DNA of 64,000 nucleotides from Streptomyces sp. MBT53 (GCF_016654115.1 NZ_JAEQAZ010000020.1:1-64000), one strand, 5' to 3'. Shown: positions 1 to 9,338, numbered from the stretch's first letter. The notes: generated by a model not told the origin, from the sequence alone. Translations and numbers: made by a program.

Positions 1-42
1 GCCCCCCACCCCACCCCATCCCCTGCGCAAAGGAGCCCCCGC

Positions 43-849
43 ATGAGCACGCTCGCCTTCAAGGTCCTCGACCTCGACTTCCCGGCCGGCAGCAAGAACA
101 AGACAGCCACCCTCGTCACCGGCGAAAACGAGGCGCTGCTGGTCGACGCCGCCTTCACCCGCGCCGACGGCCACCGCCTCGCCGCCGAGATCCTCGACTC
201 CGGCAAGAAGCTCACCACCGTCTTCGTCAGCCACGCCGACCCCGACTTCTACTTCGGCGCCGAGGTGATCGCCGACGCCTTCCCCGACGCGACGTTCCTC
301 GCCACCCCACTCGTCATCGAGCACATCCGGCACTCCTACGAAGGCAAGCTCAAGGCATGGGCGGCCCTCGGCCCCAACCTCCCCACCCGCCTGGTCGACC
401 TCACCCCACTGACCGGCGACCTCACCCTGGAAGGCCACACCTTCCAGCTCAAGGGCGGCCCGGCCGCCCTGCCCGACCGCCACTACCTCTGGCAGGCCGA
501 GCACCGCGCACTCCTCGGCGGCGTCCTGCTCTTCCAGCAGGAACACGTCTGGGTCGCCGACACCCCCACCCCGGACGACCGCGCATCCTGGGTCGACCTG
601 CTGGACGAAATGACCGCCCTGAAACCGGAGTTGGTCGTCCCCGGCCACCGCCTGCCCGGCACCGCCGCCGACGCCTCCGCCATCACCGCCACCCGCGACT
701 ACCTCCTCGCCTTCGAGGAGGAACTCGGCAAGGCGACCGACGGCGCCGCGCTCACCGAGGCACTGGTCAAGCGCTACCCCGACAACGGCATGCTGATCGC
801 CGCCCAGATCGGGGCGAAGGTCGCCAAGGGCGAGATGAAGTGGGGCTGA
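43..849 (+). CDS. MBL-fold hydrolase-like protein, variant metal site
   Basis: 268-aa cytoplasmic protein that reads as a metallo-beta-lactamase-fold hydrolase: an N-terminal beta-rich half, a metal-motif region SHADPDFYFG and a late VPGHRLPG motif. The first motif departs from the classical HxHxDH: the second His is Asp and the last His is Phe, so metal binding may be altered or lost. The substrate is unknown. The start is supported by AAAGGAG at 29-35. The NTF2-like gene follows after 2 bases, so the two are co-transcribed and the neighbour may be a partner. The fold call is good; catalytic activity is uncertain. Confidence 0.8.
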   Translation: MSTLAFKVLDLDFPAGSKNKTATLVTGENEALLVDAAFTRADGHRLAAEILDSGKKLTTVFVSHADPDFYFGAEVIADAFPDATFLATPLVIEHIRHSYEGKLKAWAALGPNLPTRLVDLTPLTGDLTLEGHTFQLKGGPAALPDRHYLWQAEHRALLGGVLLFQQEHVWVADTPTPDDRASWVDLLDEMTALKPELVVPGHRLPGTAADASAITATRDYLLAFEEELGKATDGAALTEALVKRYPDNGMLIAAQIGAKVAKGEMKWG

Positions 850-851
850 CC

Positions 852-1262
852 ATGACCGAGTTCGACACATCCACGGCACCTGCGGATGTCGTACGCCGCC
901 AGTACCTGGCCTCCGCCGCCGGTGACCTCGAAGCCCTCCGCGCCACCCTCGCCCCCGACGTGGAGTGGACGGAGATGGCCGGCTTCCCCCTCGCCGGCAC
1001 CTACCGCACCCCCGACGCGGTCACCTCCCACGTGATGGAGAACCTCGGCCAGGACTGGGACGACTGGACCGCCCACGACGACACCTACGTCGTCGACGGC
1101 GAGAACATCGTCGTCCTGGCCCGCTACACCGCCGTCAACAAGTCCACCGCCAAGCCGATCGACGTCCGCGTCGCGCACCACTTCGTCGTACGCGGCGGAC
1201 TCATCGTGCGCTTCGAGCAGTTCGTCGACACCGCACTCGTCCGCGACGCCATGACCCGCTGA
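852..1262 (+). CDS. SnoaL/NTF2-like protein
   Basis: 136-aa single-domain protein with the cone-shaped NTF2-like pattern: an N-terminal helix (VVRRQYLASAAGDLEALRA), then DVEWTEMAGFPLAGTYR, and C-terminal strands ending in RFEQFVDTALV. SnoaL-like proteins act as small hydrolases or isomerases, or only bind small molecules, so no reaction can be assigned. The ATG at 852 lies 2 bases after the stop of the MBL-fold gene, which fits translational coupling. The reading frame continues upstream through that gene, but the homology starts here. It converges on the MmyB-type regulator at 1285. Confidence 0.8.
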   Translation: MTEFDTSTAPADVVRRQYLASAAGDLEALRATLAPDVEWTEMAGFPLAGTYRTPDAVTSHVMENLGQDWDDWTAHDDTYVVDGENIVVLARYTAVNKSTAKPIDVRVAHHFVVRGGLIVRFEQFVDTALVRDAMTR

Positions 1263-1284
1263 GCGAACGGGAGTTCTCTGCTGC

Positions 1285-2211
1285 TCAGTCGGCCGCCCGG
1301 CGCCGGGACAGCTGCCCCTCCTCCACGTCGAGCCCCAACTCCCCACGTTCCGCGTCGAGTTGGATCAGCTTGTCGTGGTCGGAGGTGCCCGGCTCGGCGA
1401 AGAACACGACGAGCCGCTGCTTGTGGCTGTGCTCCAGCGGCATCGACTCGTAGCCGAGGTGGAGGTCGCCGACCTCGGGGTGGTGGAAGGTCTTGGGGTC
1501 CGGGGCGTGCGGTTTGACGTCGAAGCGGTTCCACAGGTCGGCGAAGTCCGGGCTCTTCGCCAGGAGTTCGCCGACCAGGTCGGCCAGGTCCGGGGCATCC
1601 GGTTCGGTGCCTGCCAGGGCGCGCAGCCGGCCGACGCAGGCACGGGCCTGCTCGTCCCAGTCGTCGAGTACGTCGCGGGCGAGGGGGTGGAGGAAGGCGT
1701 AGCGGGCGAAGTTCCGCCGCGGCGGCGGCCAGTCGGCCAGGCCGGCGAAGAGCCGGAGCGCGCCGGGGTTGAAGGCGAGCAGGTCCAGGGTGCGGCTGAC
1801 GACGTAGGCCGCGTTCGGGCGCACGGATTCAAGGAGCGCCAGCAGCTGTGGTCTCACGGTGTGGCCGGGTGCGGGCGGCGCTACGGGGGCGTAGGCGGCA
1901 CGGGAAGCGAGCTCGCGCAGGTGCCCGTGCTCGGACGCGTCCAGGAGCAGGGCGCGGGCGAGGGCGTCGACGACCGTGGGACCGGGGCGGGTCTCCTTGC
2001 CGCGTTCCAGGCGTACGTAGTAGTCGATGCTGATCCCGGCGAGTGTGGCCAGCTCCTCGCGGCGCAGGCCCGGCGTGCGGCGCGGGCCGGGGGCTGCGGT
2101 CAGCCCGGCCCGCTCGGGGGTGACCTGCGCACGGCGGGCGCGCAGATAGGCACCGAGGTCGCTCGTGGCACCGGTTGGGTGGCCCTTGGACTTCTCCGTT
2201 GCGCGCTCCAT
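1285..2211 (-). CDS. XRE-family regulator with MmyB-type ligand-binding domain (copy 1)
   Basis: 308-aa DNA-binding regulator. Residues about 15-90 form an XRE helix-turn-helix (RTPGLRREELATLAGIS, then DYYVRLERG). The rest is the MmyB-like PAS-type ligand domain common in actinobacteria, with FNPGALRLFAGLADWPP and DPKTFHHPEVGDL. It is a close paralogue of the upstream gene ending at 2216; only 4 bases separate them, so they form an operon. Proteins of this type often repress a neighbouring short-chain dehydrogenase or aldo/keto reductase gene. Both kinds of enzyme are present here, and a 21-bp repeated element lies in their promoters. The ligand is unknown. Confidence 0.9.
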   Translation of the reverse strand: MERATEKSKGHPTGATSDLGAYLRARRAQVTPERAGLTAAPGPRRTPGLRREELATLAGISIDYYVRLERGKETRPGPTVVDALARALLLDASEHGHLRELASRAAYAPVAPPAPGHTVRPQLLALLESVRPNAAYVVSRTLDLLAFNPGALRLFAGLADWPPPRRNFARYAFLHPLARDVLDDWDEQARACVGRLRALAGTEPDAPDLADLVGELLAKSPDFADLWNRFDVKPHAPDPKTFHHPEVGDLHLGYESMPLEHSHKQRLVVFFAEPGTSDHDKLIQLDAERGELGLDVEEGQLSRRRAAD

Positions 2212-2215
2212 GCGT

Positions 2216-3115
2216 CTATTTTGCCCGCTCTTGAAGGGATGTGGGCCGCCTGCCGGGGTCGGGAACGGTCATGTCCAGCAGGAGCAGGGCGTCGTGGTCG
2301 GGGGTGCCGGGTTCGGCGGCGTAGGCGACGAGGCGCTGGCCCGGTGTGCCGTCCAGGTCCATGGACTGGGCGGCCAGGGTGACGTCGCCGACCTGTGGGT
2401 GGTGGAACGTCTTGTGGGTGGCCTTGCGGCCCGTGACGTCGTAGCGGTCCCACAGCCTGGCGAAGTCGGGGCTCTTGAGGACGAGTTCGCCGACGAGGGT
2501 GGTCAGGTCGGGGGCGTCGGGGGCGGTGCCGGCCAGGGCGCGCAGCCGGGCGATGCAGGCGCGTGTCTGGATGTCCCAGTCGGGGAACAGCTCGCGGGCC
2601 GCGGGGTGCAGGAAGAGATAGCGGGCGAGGTTGCGCTGGGTGGCGGGCCAGTCGTCGAGGCCCGCGTACAGGGCGAGGCCGCCGGGGTTGAAGGCGAGCA
2701 GGTCCATGCTGCGGCTGACGACGTACGCCGGGTTCGGACGCATCGCATCGAGCAGCAGCTTCAGGTGCGGGCGCACCGTCCGGCTCGGGGCGGGCGGCGG
2801 CTCGGGGGCGTACCGCGCGGCGCGGACGGCCAGTTCGCGCAGGTGCTGGTGTTCGGCGTCGTCCAACTGCAGGGCGCGGGCGAGGGCGTCGACGACGGAG
2901 GGACTGGGCCGGGTCTCCTTGCCGCGTTCCAGGCGTACGTAGTAGTCGATGCTGACCCCGGCGAGCGTGGCCAGCTCCTCGCGGCGCAGGCCCGGCGTGC
3001 GGCGCAGGCCAGTGCCTGCCTTGAGGCCGACCTGTTCGGGTGCCGTCTGTGTGCGGCGGGCACGCAGGAACCGGCCCAGCTCGGCGCCGCCGTCACTGCT
3101 CTGCTCAGCTGCCAT
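2216..3115 (-). CDS. XRE-family regulator with MmyB-type ligand-binding domain (copy 2)
   Basis: 299-aa paralogue of the downstream regulator with the same architecture: XRE helix-turn-helix near residues 15-80 (RTPGLRREELATLAGVS, DYYVRLERG), then the MmyB ligand domain (AFNPGGLALYAGLDDWP, THKTFHHPQVGDV). It is first in a two-gene operon and divergent from the aldo/keto reductase at 3357. I chose the ATG at 3115, with AAGGG just ahead; an in-frame GTG at 3130 would add five residues and cannot be excluded. The repeated element at 3158-3178 lies in its promoter. Tandem duplication of the regulator is the notable feature. Confidence 0.88.
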   Translation of the reverse strand: MAAEQSSDGGAELGRFLRARRTQTAPEQVGLKAGTGLRRTPGLRREELATLAGVSIDYYVRLERGKETRPSPSVVDALARALQLDDAEHQHLRELAVRAARYAPEPPPAPSRTVRPHLKLLLDAMRPNPAYVVSRSMDLLAFNPGGLALYAGLDDWPATQRNLARYLFLHPAARELFPDWDIQTRACIARLRALAGTAPDAPDLTTLVGELVLKSPDFARLWDRYDVTGRKATHKTFHHPQVGDVTLAAQSMDLDGTPGQRLVAYAAEPGTPDHDALLLLDMTVPDPGRRPTSLQERAK

Positions 3116-3157
3116 GCCCTTCAGTGTCACACCGCTCTGACCTGCGCGGCAGGGATG

Positions 3158-3178
3158 TGAGGGGCCCTGTCACTACCC
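3158..3178. promoter_or_regulatory. 21-bp repeated element, copy 1
   Basis: A 21-base block beginning TGAGGGGCCCTGTCACT lies between the divergent MmyB-type operon and the aldo/keto reductase. The identical 21 bases recur at 7551-7571, in the other divergent aldo/keto reductase promoter region. The AGGGGCCCT core is nearly palindromic. The position suggests an operator for one of the local regulators, most simply the MmyB pair. This is inference. Confidence 0.5.
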
Positions 3179-3356
3179 GGCTCGCCACCCCCTGGCACGG
3201 CTCGGCCTGCCACCGGCGGCGAAAGAGCGCGAAGGTGAATTCCGGCGGGCTTCGCACCGGTCGCGTATGGACCTACCTCCCGCCCGTGTTCGAGCGTCGC
3301 CCGGCATCCGGCCCGTGCTTGCTCCACACCCGCGTCCCGCTCGAAAGGCACCCCTC

Positions 3357-4208
3357 ATGCAGAGCGTCACCCTGAACAACGGTGTCGACATGCCGATCCT
3401 CGGCTTCGGCGTCTTCCAGATCCCGGCGGAGCAGACCGAACAGGCCGTCGCCGAGGCCCTCGCGGCCGGCTACCGGCTGCTCGACACGGCCGCCTCCTAC
3501 GAGAACGAGGAGGCCGTCGGCCGCGCCATCAAGAACAGCGGCGTACCGCGCGAGGACCTGTTCGTCACCACCAAGTTGTACGTCCAGGACGCACCGGCCG
3601 AGGAGAACACCAGGCGGGCGTTCGAGACGTCGCTGGCCAAGCTCGGCCTGGACCACGTCGACCTGTATCTGATGCACCAGCCCTACGGCGATGTGTACGG
3701 CCAGTGGCGTGCCATGGAGGCGCTGAACCGAGAGGGCCTGGCCAAGGCCATCGGTGTCGCCAACTTCTACCCCGACCGGCTCCTCGATCTGATCATCAAC
3801 AACGAGATCACCCCGGCGGTCAACCAGATCGAGACCCACCCCTTCTTCCAACGCGCCGACTACCAGGATCTGATGCGCGAGCACGGGGTCCGGATCCAGT
3901 CCTGGGGCGGGTTCGCCGAGGGCAGGAACGACCTGTTCACCAACCCGCTGCTGAGTGAGATCGGCAAGCAGCACGACAAGTCCGTGGCCCAAGTGGTTCT
4001 GCGCTGGCTGGTCCAGCGGGACGTCGTCGCGATTCCCAAGTCGGTCCGGCCCGAGCGCATGGCGGAGAACCTCGACGTCTTCGGCTTCGAGCTCACCGAC
4101 GAACAGATGTCGGCCATCGCCACCCTGGACACTGGCGCCTCGCTGTTCTTCGACCACCGCGACCCGGCGATGGTCCAGTGGCTCAGCGCGCGACGCGTGA
4201 ACGGCTGA
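3357..4208 (+). CDS. Aldo/keto reductase
   Basis: 283-aa NADPH-dependent oxidoreductase of the AKR5-like (2,5-diketogluconate reductase type) group. The catalytic tetrad is visible: Asp43 and Tyr48 in [10 protein letters not shown], Lys73 in TTKLYV and His107 in LYLMHQP. The C-terminal [17 protein letters not shown] is the cofactor phosphate-binding segment. The ATG at 3357 is preceded by GAAAGG; the frame is open further upstream but has no family similarity there. The Tat lipoprotein flavodoxin follows after 13 bases, so the two form an operon. It is transcribed away from the MmyB pair. The natural substrate is unknown. Confidence 0.92.
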   Translation: MQSVTLNNGVDMPILGFGVFQIPAEQTEQAVAEALAAGYRLLDTAASYENEEAVGRAIKNSGVPREDLFVTTKLYVQDAPAEENTRRAFETSLAKLGLDHVDLYLMHQPYGDVYGQWRAMEALNREGLAKAIGVANFYPDRLLDLIINNEITPAVNQIETHPFFQRADYQDLMREHGVRIQSWGGFAEGRNDLFTNPLLSEIGKQHDKSVAQVVLRWLVQRDVVAIPKSVRPERMAENLDVFGFELTDEQMSAIATLDTGASLFFDHRDPAMVQWLSARRVNG

Positions 4209-4221
4209 GCGAGCACCGGCG

Positions 4222-4908
4222 ATGAGTCGTACCCCTCGCCGCGCGGTGCTCCGCGGCCTGCTCACAGGAGGAACCGTCATGACGGCCGGTGCCGCGATCG
4301 GCGCTTGTTCCGCCTCACCTGCCTCACCCCGACCGGACGAATCCGAGTCAGCCGCACGGTCCGGCACACGCACACCGGGTGCCCGCACCGTCCTGCTGGC
4401 CTACTTCTCCCGGCCGGGTGAGAACTACTACAACGGCGGCCGCCGGACCATCGAGATCGGCAACACCGAGGTCCTGGCCCGGATGATCGCGGACCGGATC
4501 GACTGCGACGTCCACCGCATCCGGGCCGCGGACCCCTACCCGTCCGGCTACGACGCGACGGTCCGACGCAACGTCCGCGAGCAGGACACCGACGCACGTC
4601 CGGCCGTCGCCAACCCGCTGGCCGCCATCGGCCGTTACGACACGATCCTGCTCGGCAGCCCCGTCTGGAACGTCCGCGCCCCCATGATCATGACGACGTT
4701 CACCGAAGCCCTCGACTTCCGCGGCAGGGCCGTCGTCCCGTTCACCACCCACGCGATGAGCGGCCTGGGCACCATCGCACGCGACTACGCCGCCTCCTGC
4801 CCCGGCGCGACGATCGCCGAGGGCCTCGCGGTACGCGGCGAGGAAGTCCGGGACGCCGCTGCCGCCGTCGACGCCTGGCTGCGGCGCATCGGACTGCCCG
4901 CCGCGTGA
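4222..4908 (+). CDS. Flavodoxin-like Tat lipoprotein
   Basis: 228-aa secreted flavodoxin-fold protein. The N-terminus has a twin-arginine motif (TPRRAVLRG), a hydrophobic stretch and a lipobox-like AIGAC with Cys29, so it is probably exported folded by Tat and lipid-anchored. From residue about 57 comes the FMN-binding start (VLLAYFSRPGENYY), then IEIGNTEVLARMIA and LLGSPVWNVRAPM, as in Flavodoxin_4 proteins. It probably takes part in low-potential electron transfer or quinone reduction at the membrane. It is the second gene after the aldo/keto reductase and converges on the SDR operon. Confidence 0.82.
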   Translation: MSRTPRRAVLRGLLTGGTVMTAGAAIGACSASPASPRPDESESAARSGTRTPGARTVLLAYFSRPGENYYNGGRRTIEIGNTEVLARMIADRIDCDVHRIRAADPYPSGYDATVRRNVREQDTDARPAVANPLAAIGRYDTILLGSPVWNVRAPMIMTTFTEALDFRGRAVVPFTTHAMSGLGTIARDYAASCPGATIAEGLAVRGEEVRDAAAAVDAWLRRIGLPAA

Positions 4909-4948
4909 CCGGACACAGGACCTTCGGCCGGGACGGGGGCCCCGCCGG

Positions 4949-5686
4949 TCACCGCTGCTGACGGGTCGGACGGAACAGGATCTCGTTGACGTCGACTTCC
5001 TGGGGCTGGCTCATGGCGAACTCCACGCAGCGGGCGAAGCTGTCCGCGGGGATGGCGTAGTCCTGGTAGAGGCCGGCGACCGCCTCCGCGACGCCTTCGG
5101 CCTTGACCGAGGCGGGCAGTTCGGTGTCCACCGCGCCGGGCGAGATGACCGTGGTGCGGATGTCGTACGGCTTGACCTCCTGGCGCAGTGCCTCGGAGAT
5201 GACGCGCACGGAGTACTTGGTCGCCGAGTAGATCGCTCCGCCGGGGCTGATGACGTGTCCGGCCACCGACGAGACGTTGATGAAGTGGCCGGACCGCTGC
5301 TCCTTGAAGTGCGGCAGGGCCGCCGCGATGCCCCACAGAACGCCCTTGATGTTGACGTCGATGGCCTGTTCCCACTCGTCGAACCGCTCCATCTCCAGTG
5401 GGGACAGCGGCATGAGACCGGCGTTGTTGAGCATGACGTCGATGCGGCCGTGCAGGTCGACGGCTCGCTGGACCAGCGCCTTCACCTGCTCGCGGTCGCT
5501 AACGTCGGTCCGCACGACCGCCTTGCGGTCAAGGCCGAGTTCGTCGGCGAGTTCCTCCAGCCGCTCCAGACGGCGGGCTCCGAGCACGACCTTGGCACCG
5601 CATGCGGTCAAGTGCCGGGCGGTCGCCGCGCCAAGTCCGCTGCTGGCGCCCGTGATGACGACGACTTTGCCGGTGATGTTCTCCAC
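4949..5686 (-). CDS. Short-chain dehydrogenase/reductase
   Basis: 245-aa classical SDR. It shows the Rossmann motif TGASSGLG near residues 11-18, LNNAG, and the catalytic Ser plus YSATK (Tyr-x3-Lys), followed by [12 protein letters not shown] chose the GTG at 5686 because a GGGAGG ribosome site lies 6 bases upstream and the fold begins there; the open frame runs further up to 5812 without similarity. It is the last gene of the aldo/keto reductase - NmrA-like - SDR operon, 22 bases after the NmrA-like gene. The substrate is unknown. Confidence 0.9.
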   Translation of the reverse strand: MENITGKVVVITGASSGLGAATARHLTACGAKVVLGARRLERLEELADELGLDRKAVVRTDVSDREQVKALVQRAVDLHGRIDVMLNNAGLMPLSPLEMERFDEWEQAIDVNIKGVLWGIAAALPHFKEQRSGHFINVSSVAGHVISPGGAIYSATKYSVRVISEALRQEVKPYDIRTTVISPGAVDTELPASVKAEGVAEAVAGLYQDYAIPADSFARCVEFAMSQPQEVDVNEILFRPTRQQR

Positions 5687-5708
5687 GATGGGCCTCCCTG
5701 AGAAGCGG

Positions 5709-6518
5709 TCAGGCGGGCCGGACGGCTTCCAATTCCTGCCGTACGGCTGCGGGTTCGGCGTCGAGCGGCATGTTGGCGCTGTCCAGGGCGGCGTCGAGGG
5801 AGCCGGGCGCATCGGCGGTGAGGCCGGCGAACAGCGGGTCGAGGTCGGAGGGGGCGGGCCCCTGCTCGGCGACGAGTTCGAGGGTCTTGTGGTCGGCCTC
5901 GGGCGAGGTGAGCGCGGAGACGAGGACCTGGGCGATCTGCCGACGGGAGATGACGCCGTCGGCAGGGCTGCCGGCGTGCCGGGTGTCGCCCTGAAGCATC
6001 GTCAGGGCGAGCTGGCCGGGAGCGTTGTAGTCGAACCAGCCCGGGCGGACGATCGTGTACGGACGCCCACTGGCGCGGACCAGGCGTTCCCCGCGGCGCT
6101 TCCACGCGTGGGCGTCGGTGATCATGTCGTCGCAGACCGTGCCGTCGGTGTTCCTGGGGCGGCCCGTGACGCCGATCGCGGTCATCAGCGAGATCCGGGC
6201 CGGCTGGTCGCCCAGTGCCGCCAGGGTGTTGCGGCCGGCCCCGTAGTCGATGCGTTCCGCCTGGCCGGGCCCACCGTGGGAGCCGTGGGTGAAGACCACG
6301 GCGTCGATGCCGTCGACGGCCTCCTTGAGGGAGTCGGCATCGGTGAGGTCCCCGCCGACGAGCCGAGCGGCCTCAGGCAGCACGGCCCGGGCGCGCCCGG
6401 GATCGCGGACGAGGGCTTTCACCTGGTGGCCCTGTTCGAGGGCTTCGGCGACGACGAGGGTGCCGACGCTGCCGGTGGCGCCGACGACCAGGACGGTCAG
6501 AGGGGTGGGGCGGGTCAT
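5709..6518 (-). CDS. NmrA-like NAD(P)-binding protein
   Basis: 269-aa atypical SDR. The N-terminal nucleotide motif is [17 protein letters not shown] (GxxGxxG), followed by ALVRDPGRA and [10 protein letters not shown]. The catalytic Tyr-Lys pair of classical SDRs is not obvious, as expected for NmrA/HSCARG-like sensors or NADH:quinone reductases of the YtfG type. The segment [15 protein letters not shown] is typical. It sits in the middle of a minus-strand operon with an aldo/keto reductase upstream (108-base gap) and an SDR downstream (22 bases). It may sense or use NADPH. Confidence 0.85.
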   Translation of the reverse strand: MTRPTPLTVLVVGATGSVGTLVVAEALEQGHQVKALVRDPGRARAVLPEAARLVGGDLTDADSLKEAVDGIDAVVFTHGSHGGPGQAERIDYGAGRNTLAALGDQPARISLMTAIGVTGRPRNTDGTVCDDMITDAHAWKRRGERLVRASGRPYTIVRPGWFDYNAPGQLALTMLQGDTRHAGSPADGVISRRQIAQVLVSALTSPEADHKTLELVAEQGPAPSDLDPLFAGLTADAPGSLDAALDSANMPLDAEPAAVRQELEAVRPA

Positions 6519-6626
6519 GGCGGAGGCTCTTCCGTGACGTGAGGACGGGAGTCAGCGGTACGTCGGTGTGCTGAGTCGATGTGCAGAGGGGAGGCGTCGG
6601 CGAACTGCACCGCCTGCACAGCGACT

Positions 6627-7508
6627 TCACGCCTCGGGAATCTCGATGCCGTAGGCCTCAAGGGTGATGGCGTCCGGCTCCGGACCACCACGTACGCCGG
6701 TGTCGAGCGCGTCGATCGCGGCGAGCTGCTCGGTGGTCAGCTCGAAGTCGAAGACGTCGAAGTTCTCGGCGATACGGGCGGGCTTGACCGACTTCGGGAT
6801 CGCGGAGCGGCCCTCCTGCAGATGCCAGCGCAGCATCACCTGCGCGGCCGACTTGCCGTGCCGCCCGGCGATCTCCAGCAGGACCGGGTCGTCAAAGGTC
6901 CGCTTCTCGCCGCCGCGGTAGGAGGTGATGCCGCCGATGGGCGACCACGCCTGGGTCAGGATGCCGTGCCGGCCGTGCAGGCGCTGCAGCGCGGTCTGCT
7001 GGAAGTAGGGGTGGACCTCGATCTGGTTGACCACGGGCACGGCGGACGTCTCGGCCAGCAGCCGTTCCAGGTGCTCGGGCATGAAGTTGCTGACGCCGAT
7101 GGCCCGTACCCGGCCGTCGGCGAGCAGCTTCTCCAGCGCCCGGTAGGCGTCGAGGGTGCGCTCGAAGGCGGAGGGCAGGGGCTGGTGGAGCAGCAGCAGG
7201 TCGAGCTGGTCGACGCCGAGCTTGCCCGCGCTCTTGTCGAAGGCGTGCAGCGCGCTGTCGTAGCCGTAGTCGCTGATCCACAGCTTCGTCTCGATGAATA
7301 CCTCGTCGCGGGCCAGGCCGGAGCGGCGGATGCCCTCGCCGACCTCCCGCTCGTTGCCGTAGGCGGCGGCCGTGTCGATGTGGCGGTAGCCGACGCGCAG
7401 GGCCTCCTCGACCGAGGCGGTCGTGACATCGGGCGGTGTCTGGAAGACGCCGAGCCCGAGAGCGGGCATCTCCACACCGTTGCTGAGAGTGATCGTGAGG
7501 GGGGACAT
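6627..7508 (-). CDS. Aldo/keto reductase
   Basis: 293-aa aldo/keto reductase, paralogous to the protein at 3357. The tetrad is Asp45 and Tyr50 (YRHIDTAAAYGN), Lys75 (IETKLWI) and His108 (LLLLHQP); the cofactor segment is AIPKSVKPARIAENFDVF. The ATG at 7508 fits the family N-terminus (MSPLTITLSNGVEMP). It is the first gene of the operon that also encodes the NmrA-like protein and the SDR, and it is divergent from the DHA2 efflux gene at 7666. The shared promoter region holds the second copy of the 21-bp element. Confidence 0.92.
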   Translation of the reverse strand: MSPLTITLSNGVEMPALGLGVFQTPPDVTTASVEEALRVGYRHIDTAAAYGNEREVGEGIRRSGLARDEVFIETKLWISDYGYDSALHAFDKSAGKLGVDQLDLLLLHQPLPSAFERTLDAYRALEKLLADGRVRAIGVSNFMPEHLERLLAETSAVPVVNQIEVHPYFQQTALQRLHGRHGILTQAWSPIGGITSYRGGEKRTFDDPVLLEIAGRHGKSAAQVMLRWHLQEGRSAIPKSVKPARIAENFDVFDFELTTEQLAAIDALDTGVRGGPEPDAITLEAYGIEIPEA

Positions 7509-7550
7509 GTTTCGACGATAGGCAGGCGTCCGACGCCCCCGCATCTCATC

Positions 7551-7571
7551 TGAGGGGCCCTGTCACTACCC
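7551..7571. promoter_or_regulatory. 21-bp repeated element, copy 2
   Basis: Same 21 bases as 3158-3178, in the same orientation, between the divergent aldo/keto reductase (start 7508) and MFS (start 7666) genes. It is 43 bases upstream of the reductase start codon. Being identical at two promoters 4.4 kb apart, and not inside any gene, it is probably an operator shared by the cluster. Confidence 0.5.
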
Positions 7572-7665
7572 CGCATCCCACACCCCCGCACAACCCGGCC
7601 TGGAACACCCGCCGCTCCGCTCCCACGCTGAGAGCTCGAAGGATCACGTCACCAGGAGAGTCCCG

Positions 7666-9069
7666 ATGACCAGCACGCAGGCGCCCGCTCCGGGCAGCGC
7701 CGCCACCACTCCGGCCGACCGGGGCAGGACCGCCGCCCCCGCCTTCGCGCTCGGTGCCGCACTGCTCGGCTTCTTCGTCATCACCCTGGACGCGCTGATC
7801 GTCAGCGTGGCCCTGCCCACCGTCGGCGCCGATCTCGGCGGTGGTATGACCGGGCTGCAGTGGGTCGTCGACGGCTACACCCTGGTGCTCGCCGCGCTGC
7901 TGCTGTCCGCCGGGTCCGTCTCGGACCGGATCGGCGCCCGGCAGGCGTTCGGCGTGGGCATGGGGCTGTTCCTGATCGCCTCGGCGGCCTGCGGCCTGGC
8001 GCCCACGCTGCCCGTCCTGGTCGCGGCCCGCCTGGTCCAGGGCGCGGGCGCGGCGGTCATGATGCCCGCCACCCTCGCCCTGATCCGCGAGGCGTACCCG
8101 GACGCCGCCCAGCGCGCTCGCGCCCTCGGGTTCTGGGCGCTGGGCGGCTCGGTCGGCTCGGCGGCGGGACCGCTGCTCGGCGGTGCGCTCAGCGCCGTGG
8201 ACTGGCGGTGGATCTTCTTCATCAACCTGCCGGTCGGCGCCGTGGCCCTGGCACTGCTCACCCGCGTGGCCCGCTCCCCGCGGCGGCCCGTGCCCTTCGA
8301 CTGGACCGGCCAGCTCAGCGCGGTCCTGGCGATGGGCGGTGTGACGTACGCGCTGATCGAGGGCGGCGAGTACGGCTTCAGCGACACCCCGGTGATCGCC
8401 GCCTTCGCGGTCGCGGCACTGTCCCTCACGGTGTTCCTGCGCTCCCAGGCCCGCGGCCGCCACCCGATGCTGCCGCTCGCCTTCTTCCGCTCCCGCCCGG
8501 TGACCGTCACCCTGCTGGCCGGGTTCACCCTCAACATCGGCTTCTACGGCCTGACGTTCCTGCTCAGCCTCTACTTCCAGCAGCTGCGCGGCCTGTCCGC
8601 GCTCGCCACCGGCATCGCGTTTCTGCCGATGACGCTGCTGACCGGCGTCGTGGCCCTCCAAACTGCCCGACTGGTACGGAAGTTCGGCGCCCGGCTCGTC
8701 ATGACCGCCGGAATGTGGATCATGGCGGCGGGCCTGCTGCTCCTGTTCTTCCTGCCCGGGACGACCCCCGTCCGGCTGGTCGCGGTCCTGATGATCCCGG
8801 TCTCACTCGGCGGCGCCCTCGCCGTACCCGCGATGACCGGACTGATGCTGGAGAGCGTGCGGCCGGAGCAGGCGGGCCTGGCCAGCGGCGCCCTCAACAC
8901 CTCCCGCCAGTTCGGCGGGGCCCTCGCCGTCGCCGTCTTCGGCGCCCTGATCGCCGACCGGGCCGACTTCCTGCACGGCATGCGCGTCAGCCTGTTCATC
9001 GGCGCGGCACTGCTGGTGGCGACCGCCACGGCCGGCGGACTGCTGCTCAGGCCGACGGCGAGCCGGTGA
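7666..9069 (+). CDS. DHA2-family MFS efflux transporter
   Basis: 467-aa integral membrane protein with about 14 predicted membrane segments, typical of the EmrB/QacA drug:H+ antiporters. Motifs: LDALIVSVALPTV in the first segment, SVSDRIGARQ (motif A, residues about 84-93) after the second, and GGSVGSAAGPLLGG (antiporter motif C) in the fifth. It probably exports a toxic small molecule, perhaps a product or substrate of the neighbouring reductases. It is divergent from the aldo/keto reductase operon. The stop codon lies inside a small inverted repeat (TGATCC-GGC-GGATCA, 9067-9081) that may help termination. Confidence 0.92.
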   Translation: MTSTQAPAPGSAATTPADRGRTAAPAFALGAALLGFFVITLDALIVSVALPTVGADLGGGMTGLQWVVDGYTLVLAALLLSAGSVSDRIGARQAFGVGMGLFLIASAACGLAPTLPVLVAARLVQGAGAAVMMPATLALIREAYPDAAQRARALGFWALGGSVGSAAGPLLGGALSAVDWRWIFFINLPVGAVALALLTRVARSPRRPVPFDWTGQLSAVLAMGGVTYALIEGGEYGFSDTPVIAAFAVAALSLTVFLRSQARGRHPMLPLAFFRSRPVTVTLLAGFTLNIGFYGLTFLLSLYFQQLRGLSALATGIAFLPMTLLTGVVALQTARLVRKFGARLVMTAGMWIMAAGLLLLFFLPGTTPVRLVAVLMIPVSLGGALAVPAMTGLMLESVRPEQAGLASGALNTSRQFGGALAVAVFGALIADRADFLHGMRVSLFIGAALLVATATAGGLLLRPTASR

Positions 9070-9338
9070 TCCGGCGGATCAGAGCAGGGACTCGGCAGAG
9101 ATGGGCAGCTCGCCCTGGCCTACGACGCCTGCCACTGCGGCGAGAGCGACGGCAAGCCGCGCTTGGACGAGGTCCCCGGCGACCGCGTCGAGGACATCCG
9201 CTGCGGCGTCGGCTTACTCCCCCATCGCCCGCGAGGCCGTCGACACCATCCAACAGAGCCTCACCCGGGCCGAGCAGAAGAACCACCGGCAGGCCCGGCT
9301 GAAAGGCCTGCGACCACCACCCCCGCAGACACGACAAA
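9070..9338. other. Gene-poor stretch between MFS gene and tRNA
   Basis: About 270 bases with no convincing gene. Plus-strand frames contain protein-like but broken segments (around 9103-9220 in one frame and 9210-9300 in another, the latter with TIQQSLTRAEQKNHRQAR). They overlap the tRNA terminator and have no ribosome site or start. They could be a decayed fragment of a mobile element that once used the tRNA 3' end, but I cannot identify the family. Confidence 0.3.

Noticed and set aside
4905-4952. Inverted repeat GTGACCGG...CCGGTCAC between convergent flavodoxin and SDR genes.
   Set aside because: The arms are short, the loop is over 30 bases and both arms include stop-codon bases; too weak to call a terminator.
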